Shown here piece after piece: positions 54,281 to 63,216 of a DNA stretch of 64,000 bases. The notes below the pieces were generated by a model. It was not told the origin of the DNA and made no database searches. It saw only the letters and a program-made list of their open reading frames with translations. Position 1 is the stretch's first letter, and every line of letters begins with the position of its first letter. Source of the DNA: CALGDE01 sp964655355 (lineage in GTDB: Bacteria; Cyanobacteriota; Cyanobacteriia; CACIAM-69d); contig CAZZMD010000007.1 of assembly GCA_964655355.1 (NCBI GenBank), positions 49,700-113,699 on the forward strand. Direction: 5' to 3'. Made by a program: the position numbers and the translations under genes.

Positions 54281-55993
54281 ATGGTTTTCAACTGGTTCCG
54301 CCGTCAATATAACGACGAAGAGCAGCAGAAGGAATCGACCGAGGCTGCCCCCGAGACGACCGCTGAGGCACCCACCGAGACCGCCGCACCGTCGGAGACC
54401 GGGAGTGATGGCGCTACCGCTGAGGGGGAGGCAGATAGCGATAACGATGGCAGTGACGATGACGAGGATGAAATTTCCTTAGACTCCCTGGCGTGGGCAA
54501 AGGCCGCTTATCAAGCGGCTCAGAAGCAGCAGGCAGCATCGGTAGAGTCTGCCGATGAGCCCGAGGACGAGCCTGTCCCTGCCCCACCGGAAGAGGAAAC
54601 CGCTGTTGAGGCGATCGAAGAGCAGGCAGAGCCTGAAACCGCAGATCCCGAAGCCGAAGAACAGGCGATTTCAGAGGTTGTTGAGACTGAAACGGCTACG
54701 GAAGAAAGCGTAGCGGCAGAGGATACAACCGCAGAGGATCCAGAAGCAGACGACGCAGAAACCAACGATGCTCAGGGTGATGTTGCGGTAGAGGAAGCCG
54801 TGGCAGAGGAGGTCGCGGTAGAAGAAATTGCTGCGGCTCCGGTGTCGTTCCTGGAGCGGGCGGAGGCGGAGCGGGAAGAGCGGTTAGAGCGGGTGAAGGC
54901 GGAGGCGATCGCCCCTGAGCCGGATCCGATGGCGGAGGAGGAAGAAGTTAAACCCCCCGAGCCTATTGTTGAATTTGACGAAAATTTCCTGTGGTCGGCG
55001 GAAGTATTGGCGGCCCAGGGACGGCGACCGGAAGAGGTTTCCCTAGAGGAAATTTCCTGGCTGAATCAGCTCCGCCAAGGGTTAGATAAGACTCGACAGG
55101 GGTTGGTCAACGACCTGAAAACCGTGTTTGGTCAGGGACCGCTCAATGATGATGCGATCGAGGAAATTGAGGCGCTGTTGCTCCAGGCGGATGTGGGAGT
55201 CACCGCCACGGATGTGATCATCGAGGCGTTGGAAGATAAATTGCGGGATGAGGCTTTGCCCCCCGACGCGGCGATCGCTTACCTAAAAAAGATCCTGCGG
55301 GATCTGCTGGATGAGCCAGCGCGGAAACCGGGCGATGATCCCACGGTGATCCCCATGTTGGTGCCGGAGAAGGACACCTTAAATATTTGGCTGATGACCG
55401 GGGTGAATGGGGCGGGTAAAACCACCACCATCGGTAAACTGGCGCGGCTGGCCACTAAGTCCGATTACAGTTGCTTGATTGCGGCGGCGGATACCTTCCG
55501 GGCGGCGGCGGTGGAGCAGGTCCAGGAATGGGGGCGACGCTCAAACGTAGAAGTGATTGCGAACCCCGGTCAAAATACGGATCCGGCGGCCGTTGTATTT
55601 GATGCCATTAGCGCTGCCCAGTCCCGAGATGTGGAGCTGTTGTTGGTGGACACAGCCGGACGGTTGCAGAACAAGAAAAACCTGATGGATGAGCTGAGCA
55701 AGATTCGGCGCATCGTAGACAAGAAGGCACCGGGCACCCATATTGAATCGCTTTTGGTACTGGATTCGACCCTGGGACAGAACGGCCTACAGCAGGCAAA
55801 AATGTTTGCCGAAGCGGCGCAATTGAGCGGTGTGGTGCTCACTAAGCTGGACGGCAGTGCCAAGGGAGGGGTGGCGATCGCCGTTGCGCAACAGCTCAAA
55901 CTCCCCATTCGCTTTATTGGTGCCGGCGAAAAAGTGGAAGACCTACGTCCCTTCTCCAGCTATGAATTTGTGGAAGCGCTGCTAAACGGCTAA
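54281..55993 (+). CDS. ftsY: Signal recognition particle receptor FtsY
   Basis: 570 residues. The acidic A domain fills about residues 10-230, very rich in Glu/Ala, longer than usual, and would contact the membrane. The NG GTPase domain holds LMTGVNGAGKTTTIGKLA (G1), AAADTFRAAAVEQ, LLVDTAGRLQNKKNLMDEL and VLTKLDGSAKGGVAIAV (G4/G5), ending IRFIGAGEKVEDLRPF. With SRP (Ffh) it delivers nascent membrane proteins to SecYEG and YidC. nusB upstream. Confidence 0.95.
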   Translation: MVFNWFRRQYNDEEQQKESTEAAPETTAEAPTETAAPSETGSDGATAEGEADSDNDGSDDDEDEISLDSLAWAKAAYQAAQKQQAASVESADEPEDEPVPAPPEEETAVEAIEEQAEPETADPEAEEQAISEVVETETATEESVAAEDTTAEDPEADDAETNDAQGDVAVEEAVAEEVAVEEIAAAPVSFLERAEAEREERLERVKAEAIAPEPDPMAEEEEVKPPEPIVEFDENFLWSAEVLAAQGRRPEEVSLEEISWLNQLRQGLDKTRQGLVNDLKTVFGQGPLNDDAIEEIEALLLQADVGVTATDVIIEALEDKLRDEALPPDAAIAYLKKILRDLLDEPARKPGDDPTVIPMLVPEKDTLNIWLMTGVNGAGKTTTIGKLARLATKSDYSCLIAAADTFRAAAVEQVQEWGRRSNVEVIANPGQNTDPAAVVFDAISAAQSRDVELLLVDTAGRLQNKKNLMDELSKIRRIVDKKAPGTHIESLLVLDSTLGQNGLQQAKMFAEAAQLSGVVLTKLDGSAKGGVAIAVAQQLKLPIRFIGAGEKVEDLRPFSSYEFVEALLNG

Positions 55994-56058
55994 GTCCATG
56001 GCTAAATCCCTGAGGCTGGGAGCGATAAAATTGGGGTGACTGGGGCGAAGCGCATGAG

Positions 56059-56622
56059 ATGGAGCACATGACATTTACCCTTGCAAAATGGTCCCTGGAT
56101 GACTACCACGCCATGGTGGAAGCGGGTGTGCTGGTGGATCGCCATGTGGAACTGATTCACGGAGATATTGTAGAAATGGTTCCCGAAGGACCGGAGCATA
56201 CCTACCGCGAGGAGACCTTGGGCGATCGCCTACGGGATGTTCTAAGGGGACGGGCCTGCGTGCGCATCGCCAAGCCCATCACCTTGGGGGATTCAGAGCC
56301 GGAGCCGGATATTGCGATCGCCAGAGGCAGCCACAAACGCTATGAAAAACGTCACCCCGCCCCGGATGATCTGTTTGGGGTAATCGAAATCTCAGATTCC
56401 ACCCTCAGCCGAGATATCACCCGGAAGCGAGATTTATACGCTCAAGCGGGAATCCCCGAATATTGGGTCGTTGACCTACAAAATCGACAGCTAGAAATCT
56501 TCCGATCGCCCGATGGAACAACCTACACCGACCGGCGATCGCTCCCCGACACCAGCACCGACGCGATCGCGCTCCTGTCCTTTTCCGACTGCACAATTGC
56601 GCCAAAAGACATTTTTAGCTGA
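56059..56622 (+). CDS. Uma2 family (DUF820) PD-(D/E)xK-fold protein
   Basis: 187 residues from the ATG at 56059 (second ATG 56068). The restriction-endonuclease-like core is visible: LVDRHVELIHGDIVEM, EPEPDIAIARG (PD motif), LFGVIEISDSTLSRDITRKRDLYAQAGIPEYWVVDL (E-x-S...K). This large cyanobacterial family of predicted nucleases is found in many copies per genome, with no proven function. Located between ftsY and a small acidic protein. Several HIP1 sites fall within the frame. Confidence 0.9.
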   Translation: MEHMTFTLAKWSLDDYHAMVEAGVLVDRHVELIHGDIVEMVPEGPEHTYREETLGDRLRDVLRGRACVRIAKPITLGDSEPEPDIAIARGSHKRYEKRHPAPDDLFGVIEISDSTLSRDITRKRDLYAQAGIPEYWVVDLQNRQLEIFRSPDGTTYTDRRSLPDTSTDAIALLSFSDCTIAPKDIFS

Positions 56623-56735
56623 CGAATCCCGTATATGTTTGTAACTGATGTTTACACTGGGCATCCCCAGCGGTGACACTCACCCACGGCGATCGTCCTG
56701 TGCCTGCAATTACCGTCAATCTATCCAGCCTCCCT

Positions 56736-56912
56736 ATGGACACCCAAATCCTCAAAACCAAAGTTAAAACCGCCCTGGATCAGCGCGACTGGTTGGTTAA
56801 CCTACTCGAAACCCCTGATCTGGGACCGCTGCGCCTCGATGTGAACCAAGCTCTGGAAGAATTGGACGATCTTCAAGACGAGTACGACGCCACTTTCCCC
56901 GAGAGCGAATAA
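56736..56912 (+). CDS. Small acidic protein of unknown function
   Basis: 58 residues from the ATG at 56736; an upstream TTG- or GTG-type frame start at 56673 is possible but not needed. Two predicted helices (ILKTKVKTALDQRDWLVNLL and LRLDVNQALEELDDLQDEYD) followed by an acidic tail. No domain known to me. It stands alone between Uma2 and ridA and is followed by two small hairpins (56928-56953 and 56976-56995). Confidence 0.6.
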   Translation: MDTQILKTKVKTALDQRDWLVNLLETPDLGPLRLDVNQALEELDDLQDEYDATFPESE

Positions 56913-56927
56913 AGAGTCAGATATGGT

Positions 56928-56995
56928 GGCGGCCCCCAATCCCGGGAGCCGCCCACCCGGTCCCTATGGGAAGAGACCTAGACCGTGATCTAGGT
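56928..56995. terminator. Two hairpins between convergent genes
   Basis: GGCGGC (56928-56933) pairs with GCCGCC (56948-56953), extended by CCCC/GGGA with one mismatch. ACCTAGA (56976-56982) pairs with TCTAGGT (56989-56995). They lie between the small acidic protein and the convergent ridA; no T run follows either, so bidirectional termination is only a guess. Confidence 0.45.
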
Positions 56996-57011
56996 TCCTA
57001 AGCAAGCAGCT

Positions 57012-57404
57012 TTAGATAACCGCAATGCAGTCGATTTCCACCAGCACATCCTTCGGTAGCCGCGCCACTTCCACCGTCGCCCGTGCCGGGGCTGAAGCTT
57101 CATCAAAGGACTGGGCATAAACGCCATTTACTGCCGCAAAATCATTCATATCCGCCAGGAAGATGGTGGTCTTCACCACATCGGCAAAGGTTGCCCCCGC
57201 CGCTTCCAAAACCGCCGCTAAATTGCTCATCACCAACGCCGTCTGCTTCTTCACATCGCCTTCGTGGGCCAGGGTATTTGTTGCGGGATCGATCGCAATC
57301 TGTCCCGATGCAAAAACCATCTCCCCCGACGCGGCGATCGCCTGATTGTAAGGACCCACGGGATTGGGAGCCTTGTCGGTCTGAATTACTCGCTTAGATG
57401 CCAT
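57012..57404 (-). CDS. ridA: RidA family enamine/imine deaminase
   Basis: 130 residues, the usual RidA length. Family motifs: APNPVGPYNQAIAASGEMVFASGQIAIDP (N-terminal), VVKTTIFLADMNDFAAVNGVY and the catalytic Arg in APARATVEVARLPKDVLVEIDCIA. RidA hydrolyses reactive 2-aminoacrylate from serine/threonine dehydratases. ATG at 57404. Upstream is a repeat-rich spacer shared with the porin gene. Confidence 0.95.
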   Translation of the reverse strand: MASKRVIQTDKAPNPVGPYNQAIAASGEMVFASGQIAIDPATNTLAHEGDVKKQTALVMSNLAAVLEAAGATFADVVKTTIFLADMNDFAAVNGVYAQSFDEASAPARATVEVARLPKDVLVEIDCIAVI

Positions 57405-57849
57405 CGCTACTACCTCTACTACTCGTCAAACTCTACTACTCGTCAAAGATCGTCAAACACTGCTCGTCAAATCATCAATCAGCGCCCGACGCGCTCCAGA
57501 AAGGCTATCAAAACGTCGTCCCGTAGCGGCTTATCCTCGCTGCATTCTCCGCTGCATTCTCAAACTGCACTCACGTCATGCAGGAGTTCCATGGAATTGC
57601 CGAAAAGCCCTTCATTTGGTTACTGAGACCACACATTGCTTCTCTTTGTACTGATAATTTGCGTCTACACTGAGGAAAGCTGTGGGTTTACGGCTTGGTT
57701 AAGGATCGGTTAATCTGTTGTCGCTCAACAGTGCCGACTGAAGGACGCTGCGAATATGCAAATACGCGTGGTTTTTCTTTCATTCGGTTCCCGGTCATTG
57801 CCCGCCGACCCTGAGCACTAGTGAGGAGTGACGTTCGAGGTTTATTTTG
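57405..57849. repeat. Repeat-rich spacer between ridA and the porin gene
   Basis: 445 bp with no gene. CTCTACTACTCGTCAAA is tandemly repeated at 57414-57430 and 57431-57447, followed by partial copies ending in CGTCAAA at 57448-57457 and 57458-57471. CGCTGCATTCTC is tandemly repeated at 57538-57549 and 57550-57561. The remaining ~290 bp are the likely promoter and long untranslated leader of the porin. CTGATAATTTG (about 57651) is only weakly Fur-box-like. Confidence 0.85.
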
Positions 57850-59466
57850 ATGAAGGGTTTATTCGATTTACAGCTTGGACGATTGGGCCTGGCGGCTGCG
57901 GCTGCCTCTGCTGCTGCGATCGCCGGCATCGTTGCTGAGCCTGCCCGTGCTGAGCAGTTTGAAGAGTTCAGCGAGATTTCCAGCGTTGAGTCCCTGGATT
58001 CCGTCAAGGCTGACGGTGGGATGGAGCAAGTAACCTCCGTCTCCCAGCTGAGCGACGTTTCCCCCACCGACTGGGCGTTCCAAGCGTTGCAGTCTTTGGT
58101 TGAGCGCTACGGTTGTATTGCGGGTTATCCCAGCGGTGTTTATCTCGGCAACCGCGCCTTGACCCGTTATGAATTTGCAGCAGGTTTGAACGCTTGCTTG
58201 GATCGCGTTAACGAGTTGATCGCTGCGGCAACGGATCCCTTGGCCACCAAGGAAGACATGAAGACTTTGATGAAGCTGCAAGAAGAGTTTGCGGCTGAGT
58301 TGGCTGAGATTCGTGGTCGGGTGGACGCATTGGAAGCTCGCACTTCCGAGTTGGAAGCGAACCAGTTCTCCACCACCACAAAATTACAGGGTGAGGTGGT
58401 GTTCAACCTGGCAGATAGCTTCACCGATGATGACGATTCCCAAACGGTGTTTGCTCACCGGGTACGTTTGCAGCTGGTGTCCAGCTTCACCGGTAAGGAC
58501 AAGCTAATCACCCGTTTGACCACCGGTAACATCGGCAACTCCTTCGCCGACGAAATCGGCACCAACGAAGGTCGTTTTGCGTTTGATGGTCCTGGCGACA
58601 ACGTCTTCCGTTTGGACCGGTTGCACTATGTCTTCCCCGTGGGTGACAAGTTGACCGTCACCGCCATGGCGAGCTTGGGTGGTCACCACTTCTACACCGA
58701 CACCATGAACCAGGGCTTGGAAGCCGGTGGTGGTGCTAACGGTGCCCTGTCCCGTTTCGCTGAGCGTAACCCCATTTTCCGTCTGGGCTTGGGCGGTCAG
58801 GGTGTTGGTCTGAAGTACCAGGTCAGCGATGTCATTACCCTGAACGCTGGTTATCTGGCTCGCGGTGGTAATGATCCTGCCGAAGGTCGCGGTTTGTTCA
58901 ACGGTAACTACTCCGCACTGGCACACATCAAGATCCAGCCTGCCGATAATTTCAAGTTTGGTCTGACCTACATCAATGGTTATGACCCCCGCAGCACTTT
59001 TGCTTTGGGCGGTACCGGTACTGGCTTGGGCAACTTGAATGTTGGCGGCATCGATGGTTTGGACTCCGATGAGGGTGTCCGCACCAACACCTTTGGTGTG
59101 AATGCGCTGTGGGATATCACCCCCAAGGTGAGCCTGCGCGGTTGGTTCGGCTACATTGACGCTGACTTCGTTGATGAAGGCGATGCTGATGTGCTGACCT
59201 ATGCTGGTGTTCTGGCGGTGCGCGACCTGTTTGCTGAGGGCAACTTCGGTTACTTGGTCTTCGGTGCTGCGCCTTACATGAGCGATGCTGACGACGACGA
59301 TGATTTTGAGACTGATGCGGCGCTCCACTTGGAGGCGGCTTACAAGGTCAAGGTGAGCGACAACATCACCATCACCCCTGGCTTCATCTGGTTGTTCTCT
59401 CCCCAGCAGGACAGCGACAACGATGATGTGGTCATCGGTAGCGTCCGCACCACCTTCACTTTCTAG
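57850..59466 (+). CDS. SLH/OprB-type outer-membrane porin (cyanobacterial iron uptake porin family)
   Basis: 538 residues from the ATG at 57850 (a TTG just upstream is in frame). A signal peptide (LAAAAASAAAIAGIVAEPARAE) leads to an SLH domain (about 70-125: DWAFQALQSLVERYGCIAGYP, LTRYEFAAGLNACLDRVNELI) that anchors to peptidoglycan. A short coiled coil (about 145-180, EIRGRVDALEARTSELEAN) and a 16-18-stranded beta-barrel (OprB domain) follow, ending in a terminal Phe (VRTTFTF) as outer-membrane proteins do. It resembles Som/Slr1908-type major porins. A strong terminator follows. Codon use suggests high expression. Confidence 0.93.
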   Translation: MKGLFDLQLGRLGLAAAAASAAAIAGIVAEPARAEQFEEFSEISSVESLDSVKADGGMEQVTSVSQLSDVSPTDWAFQALQSLVERYGCIAGYPSGVYLGNRALTRYEFAAGLNACLDRVNELIAAATDPLATKEDMKTLMKLQEEFAAELAEIRGRVDALEARTSELEANQFSTTTKLQGEVVFNLADSFTDDDDSQTVFAHRVRLQLVSSFTGKDKLITRLTTGNIGNSFADEIGTNEGRFAFDGPGDNVFRLDRLHYVFPVGDKLTVTAMASLGGHHFYTDTMNQGLEAGGGANGALSRFAERNPIFRLGLGGQGVGLKYQVSDVITLNAGYLARGGNDPAEGRGLFNGNYSALAHIKIQPADNFKFGLTYINGYDPRSTFALGGTGTGLGNLNVGGIDGLDSDEGVRTNTFGVNALWDITPKVSLRGWFGYIDADFVDEGDADVLTYAGVLAVRDLFAEGNFGYLVFGAAPYMSDADDDDDFETDAALHLEAAYKVKVSDNITITPGFIWLFSPQQDSDNDDVVIGSVRTTFTF

Positions 59467-59564
59467 ACTTTTTCTAGACGGTTGAAGTCTTTTCCATTGG
59501 GCTAAACGCTCGATGCAATCAGTGGCGGGCGAGTTTTTGCCCCCACTGACACAGAACTTAAGTC

Positions 59565-59606
59565 AGCAGCCTAGCGCCTGTTTCAAGGGGGCGAGGCTGC
59601 TTTTTT
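59565..59606 (+). terminator. Rho-independent terminator of the porin gene
   Basis: AGCAGCCT (59565-59572) pairs with AGGCTGC and the first T after it, with CGCC/GGCG extending the stem past a 2-nt bulge, then six T (59601-59606). It stands about 100 bp after the porin stop. Another imperfect hairpin, GTGGCGGGC with GCCCCCAC, is at 59522-59548. Confidence 0.9.
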
Positions 59607-59615
59607 ATGGGGGAT

Positions 59616-60272
59616 TTATGGGCTGGGTGATTTATGTTTGGCCGGGAGGGTGTCGAGCAGGGCGTTGGTGATTTGTTGAAGAGTGTTGCGATCGCCCAGA
59701 CCATGGTCACTATCTAATTCCGTCAGGGTGACCCAATCTCGATTGGCAGCATATTGGCGGCTATGTTCGACGGGTACGGTGTCGTCGTGTAGGCCGTGGA
59801 AGATTTGGGTCGGGATAGTATTCGTAAGCTGGGTCCAATCGTATTGTTGGGCGTCTTCCCAGAAGCTGTAGTTTAGGGGCTGTTGTTTGCCTTCGCCATA
59901 ATGGTGGACCATAAGTTGTCCGGTGGTTTCCCAGGTTTGGCGTTGTTCGAGACTCAGGCGATCGCGCCATCGTTGGGGAAAGCCGAAGGCGGGGGCAAGT
60001 AAGATCAGTTCGGCAATTTGATCCCCCAGGCGATCGCCCAAATAACTCGCGGTCAGTCCACCAAAACTCGATCCCAGCAGGACGGCGCGATCGCTCCCCA
60101 AGAGATCAACCATTTGATCCAATTGCCGGGTCAGGGTCAGGGTGCTGAAATCGGGCTGGTTGAAGTCGGGGATCTCTAGCGTTAATCCATGCTCGGCTAG
60201 GCGATCGCTGAGGTGTTGGGCTTTGCGGGATTTCGGGCTGGACGCGAAGCCGTGCAGGTAGAAGTAGCGCAT
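59616..60272 (-). CDS. YqiA/YcfP-like alpha/beta hydrolase (esterase)
   Basis: 218 residues. Alpha/beta hydrolase: YFYLHGFASSPKSRKAQHL at the start, the nucleophile elbow LLGSSFGGLTAS (Ser about residue 88), the Asp in FHGLHDDTVPVEHS and the His in DSDHGLGD. YqiA-type proteins are esterases of unknown physiological substrate. ATG at 60272. Convergent with the porin and divergent from the GTPase. Predicted cytoplasmic. Confidence 0.88.
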   Translation of the reverse strand: MRYFYLHGFASSPKSRKAQHLSDRLAEHGLTLEIPDFNQPDFSTLTLTRQLDQMVDLLGSDRAVLLGSSFGGLTASYLGDRLGDQIAELILLAPAFGFPQRWRDRLSLEQRQTWETTGQLMVHHYGEGKQQPLNYSFWEDAQQYDWTQLTNTIPTQIFHGLHDDTVPVEHSRQYAANRDWVTLTELDSDHGLGDRNTLQQITNALLDTLPAKHKSPSP

Positions 60273-60401
60273 TGGGTTTTGTCGAACTAGAAGAATGCTG
60301 CTCAGGGGCGCTGCCCCTGAAACCCCGCTTAAGGGTCACTACCCTTAAGAATCCCATTTTGAGGGGGTCTAAAATTATGGGGTGGTTTGGGTGATTTTGC
60401 G

Positions 60402-62378
60402 ATGGCGTTTCCTCGGTTGGCTCGGTGGCAGGTCGCGGCGTTGGTGGGACCGATCGCCGCGATCGCTGGGTTTCTGCTATCTGCGGCAGCGATTCAGATC
60501 CATGTCTGGGGTTTGAACTGGGTTTGGGCGATCGTGGTTCTGGTGGGGGTGGGCTGGCAATGGTTGGCGGCACGCTGGTTACGGGATCGGACCGATGCTA
60601 TGCGCCAGGCGGAACGGGCGATCGCTGAGTTGAGTGAGCCGTTGCCGGTAACCGAGACTCAAGGTCAACGGGCGATCGCGGCTCAGGCGGCGCTTGATAA
60701 GACACTGGAAGCGGCGGCGGATGATGTGCCCCTTTGGGAGGATTGGGAGCTGTTTTGGACCCGTTGTCAGGCGTTGGTGCGCGAGACGGCGTTGACCTAT
60801 CACCCAGAGGTTAAGTATCCGCTGCTGAATATTTATGTGCCCCAGGCCTATGGGTTGATTCGGGGAACGGTGGATGATTTGGATCGGTGGATGGATCAGC
60901 TGTCGCCGGTGTTGGGGCGGGTGACGATCGCCCAGGCGGTGGATGCCTATGAGCTTTATCAGAAGTGGGAGCCGTCGGCGCGACAGGTGGTGAAGGCGTG
61001 GAATTGGGCCCAGTGGGTGCTGAATCCGGCGGTGGCGGTGACTCGGTTCGCGAGTCAGGGGACTAGCGATCGCGCTAATCAGGAGTTGGTGAGTAATTTG
61101 GGGCAGTTGTTGCGGGAGGCGGCCCTGCGGAATTTGAGTGCGCGGGCGATCGCGCTCTATGGCAATGCGGATCTGAGCGCCGTGTCCGCAACCGCTACAA
61201 CGGCGTCGGAGTCGGCGAAGAAAGTGGCGATCGCTCCCCCCCAGACGACGACCCTGCGACAGATTTTGGGCGACGCGAATTCTCAGGAAACGGTGGAGGC
61301 GCAGCCGGTCAATATTGTGTTGGTTGGGCGCACTGGCGCAGGGAAAAGCAGTTTGGTGAATACCCTGTTTAACAGCGAGCAGGCGAAGACTGATGTGTTG
61401 CCTAGCACGGACCAGTTCACCGCCTATCAGTGGACTTTGGAGACGGGGGAGCAGTTGCAGTTGTGGGATAGCCCTGGCTATGAACAGGTGGATGGGATGG
61501 CGGGCGATCGCTTGGCGGAGGTGGCACGGGCGGCGGATTTGGTGCTGCTCGTAACACCGGCGTTGGATCCGGCGCTGGTGATGGATTGCAGTTTTGTGAA
61601 AGCATTGCGGGGAACGGAGGAGGGTGCGTCCCGTTCGGTGCCGGTGATTACGGTGGTGACCCAGGTTGATCGGGTACGACCGGCGCGGGAATGGCAGCCT
61701 CCCTATGATTGGCGTCAGGGCGATCGCCCGAAGGAAAAAAATATTCGTGAGGCAGTGAGCTATCGCCAGGAGGTGTTGGGGGAGCAGGTCACGGAAATTT
61801 TGCCGCTGGTGACTTGGAATGGCGATCGCGCGCCCTGGGGATCGGATGCGTTGGCGACGGCGTTATTGGAACAGGTGGAACCGGCCAAACAGGAACGGCT
61901 AGCTCGATTTTTGCAAAGCCTAGACGCCCGTAGCCTGGCCGCGGCCCGCCTCATCGATAAATATATTTTTCAGATGTCGACCACCCAGGGACTGGCTACC
62001 TTCCTGAAAAGTCCAGCCCTGCAATTTATCTCGACCCTCACCACCGGCCAGCCAGGGTTAGCCTATTTGCTAGCCGAAAAAATCCCCATCGAGGAATTAC
62101 CCGTCGTCATCGGCAAATTGCAGATGGCCTACGACCTGTTCAATCTTCTAAGCGCTCCCGATTTCACCCAGGTTTCCGACCTCACAGACGAAACACCGGA
62201 TTCCTCAGGTAGTTTCAATTTATTAGTGCTCTGGCCCCTACTCCTCAAATCATCCAATGATATTGCCAAGGACACCCAAGCCTTAGGAAATGCCCTCGTG
62301 GAATATTGGATCCAAGGATTAACCGCAGAAGAATTGGGCGATCGCTACCAACACCATCTAGGCGAATCCCAACTTTAA
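60402..62378 (+). CDS. Membrane-anchored GTPase with atypical G4 motif
   Basis: 658 residues from the ATG at 60402 (an in-frame TTG lies at 60387). Two N-terminal membrane helices (VAALVGPIAAIAGFLLSAAA and LNWVWAIVVLVGVGWQWLAA). After an alpha-helical middle comes a dynamin/Era-like GTPase domain: NIVLVGRTGAGKSSLVNTLF (G1), LQLWDSPGYEQVDGM (G3), and VITVVTQVDRVRPAR, where TQVD replaces the usual NKxD (G4). The C-terminal ~130 residues are helical. The family is cyanobacterial and is often annotated 'GTPase' without role; membrane remodelling is a guess from the fold. Confidence 0.85.
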   Translation: MAFPRLARWQVAALVGPIAAIAGFLLSAAAIQIHVWGLNWVWAIVVLVGVGWQWLAARWLRDRTDAMRQAERAIAELSEPLPVTETQGQRAIAAQAALDKTLEAAADDVPLWEDWELFWTRCQALVRETALTYHPEVKYPLLNIYVPQAYGLIRGTVDDLDRWMDQLSPVLGRVTIAQAVDAYELYQKWEPSARQVVKAWNWAQWVLNPAVAVTRFASQGTSDRANQELVSNLGQLLREAALRNLSARAIALYGNADLSAVSATATTASESAKKVAIAPPQTTTLRQILGDANSQETVEAQPVNIVLVGRTGAGKSSLVNTLFNSEQAKTDVLPSTDQFTAYQWTLETGEQLQLWDSPGYEQVDGMAGDRLAEVARAADLVLLVTPALDPALVMDCSFVKALRGTEEGASRSVPVITVVTQVDRVRPAREWQPPYDWRQGDRPKEKNIREAVSYRQEVLGEQVTEILPLVTWNGDRAPWGSDALATALLEQVEPAKQERLARFLQSLDARSLAAARLIDKYIFQMSTTQGLATFLKSPALQFISTLTTGQPGLAYLLAEKIPIEELPVVIGKLQMAYDLFNLLSAPDFTQVSDLTDETPDSSGSFNLLVLWPLLLKSSNDIAKDTQALGNALVEYWIQGLTAEELGDRYQHHLGESQL

Positions 62379-62401
62379 TGCGCCTTTGATGCTCGTCGAC
62401 T

Positions 62402-62956
62402 CTAATGCACGTCGAGATTTAGGACATAGCGACCCATGCTGAGTTTTTGGGTCCACAGTTCATATTCCAATCGAAATGCTTTGGGGATGCCTTTGCCTTT
62501 CATTTCGTAGGAGCGGGTGAAATTCCGTAGCCGCACCTGGTCATGGGGGCGATTTTTACTGGTTTGTACCCAGTAGCGACTGGTGCCATAGACACCCTCT
62601 TCCCAGAGGTGACGATAGCTGAAGCCGCCGTTCCCCTGCATCGTCAAAATTGCCCGGTAGGGCGAAATCTCTAGCCACAGGTGACGATTGGGCAAGGTTT
62701 CCAGGGGGCTTTTGTTCGGAGACAAAGGCGATAGTCCGAGGGAGTCGGGGCGGCGATCGCCTTCATTTAAGGTTTCTGCCCCATCCAAAGCATTCCCCTC
62801 CGTCGGATTATCTGCGTGGAGGGGATCGGAAAATAAAATATGACAGCGATCGCCGCCCTTTTGATACAGCGTGGCGGTGGTGCGGACGGAGGATTGAAGG
62901 GGTAAATCGAGGGAGATGAGAGAGAGGCTAACTATTTTGCGGTGGCGGGCAAACAT
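62402..62956 (-). CDS. Conserved cyanobacterial hypothetical protein
   Basis: 184 residues. No domain I recognise. The C-terminal two thirds read HLWLEISPYRAILTMQGNGGF, EEGVYGTSRYWVQTSKNRP and QVRLRNFTRSYEMKGKGIP, ending RYVLNLDVH, mostly beta, like a small beta-barrel; the centre (about 45-85) is polar and low in structure. No signal peptide or membrane helix. ATG at 62956. Convergent with the GTPase, 23 bp between the stops; divergent from aroA. Confidence 0.68.
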   Translation of the reverse strand: MFARHRKIVSLSLISLDLPLQSSVRTTATLYQKGGDRCHILFSDPLHADNPTEGNALDGAETLNEGDRRPDSLGLSPLSPNKSPLETLPNRHLWLEISPYRAILTMQGNGGFSYRHLWEEGVYGTSRYWVQTSKNRPHDQVRLRNFTRSYEMKGKGIPKAFRLEYELWTQKLSMGRYVLNLDVH

Positions 62957-62988
62957 AGATTTCAGGACTTGGTCCTAGAGGTTTGTGG

Positions 62989-63041
62989 TGCAGAGGCGGT
63001 CAATGCAGAAGCGGTCAATATTGATTGGGAATTGATTGGGA
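62989..63041. repeat. Two adjoining tandem duplications before aroA
   Basis: TGCAGAGGCGGTCAA (62989-63003) is followed by TGCAGAAGCGGTCAA (63004-63018), one mismatch. ATTGATTGGGA (63020-63030) is followed by ATTGATTGGGA (63031-63041), perfect. The spacer to aroA (62957-63216, 260 bp) has no other feature I can name. Confidence 0.9.
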
Positions 63042-63216
63042 TCCTGTAGGAGGTCGGAGCCTTGGCACGGGGGAGCGATCTCCCCGAAAACGCGCCCGAA
63101 AACGCCATTGGCCCAGAATAACGATAGGATTTCCCCTGGGCTCCAGAGCCCGCGGTCAGCAATGGCCAAAGCCGGTAACTTCAGCACACCAGACCCTAAA
63201 GTCCATATCCCATCCC

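Noticed and set aside
57414..57471. CRISPR-like repeats
   Set aside because: Copies are contiguous without unique spacers, and no cas genes are present; these are simple tandem duplications. The same holds for 7778-7830 and 35496-35534.
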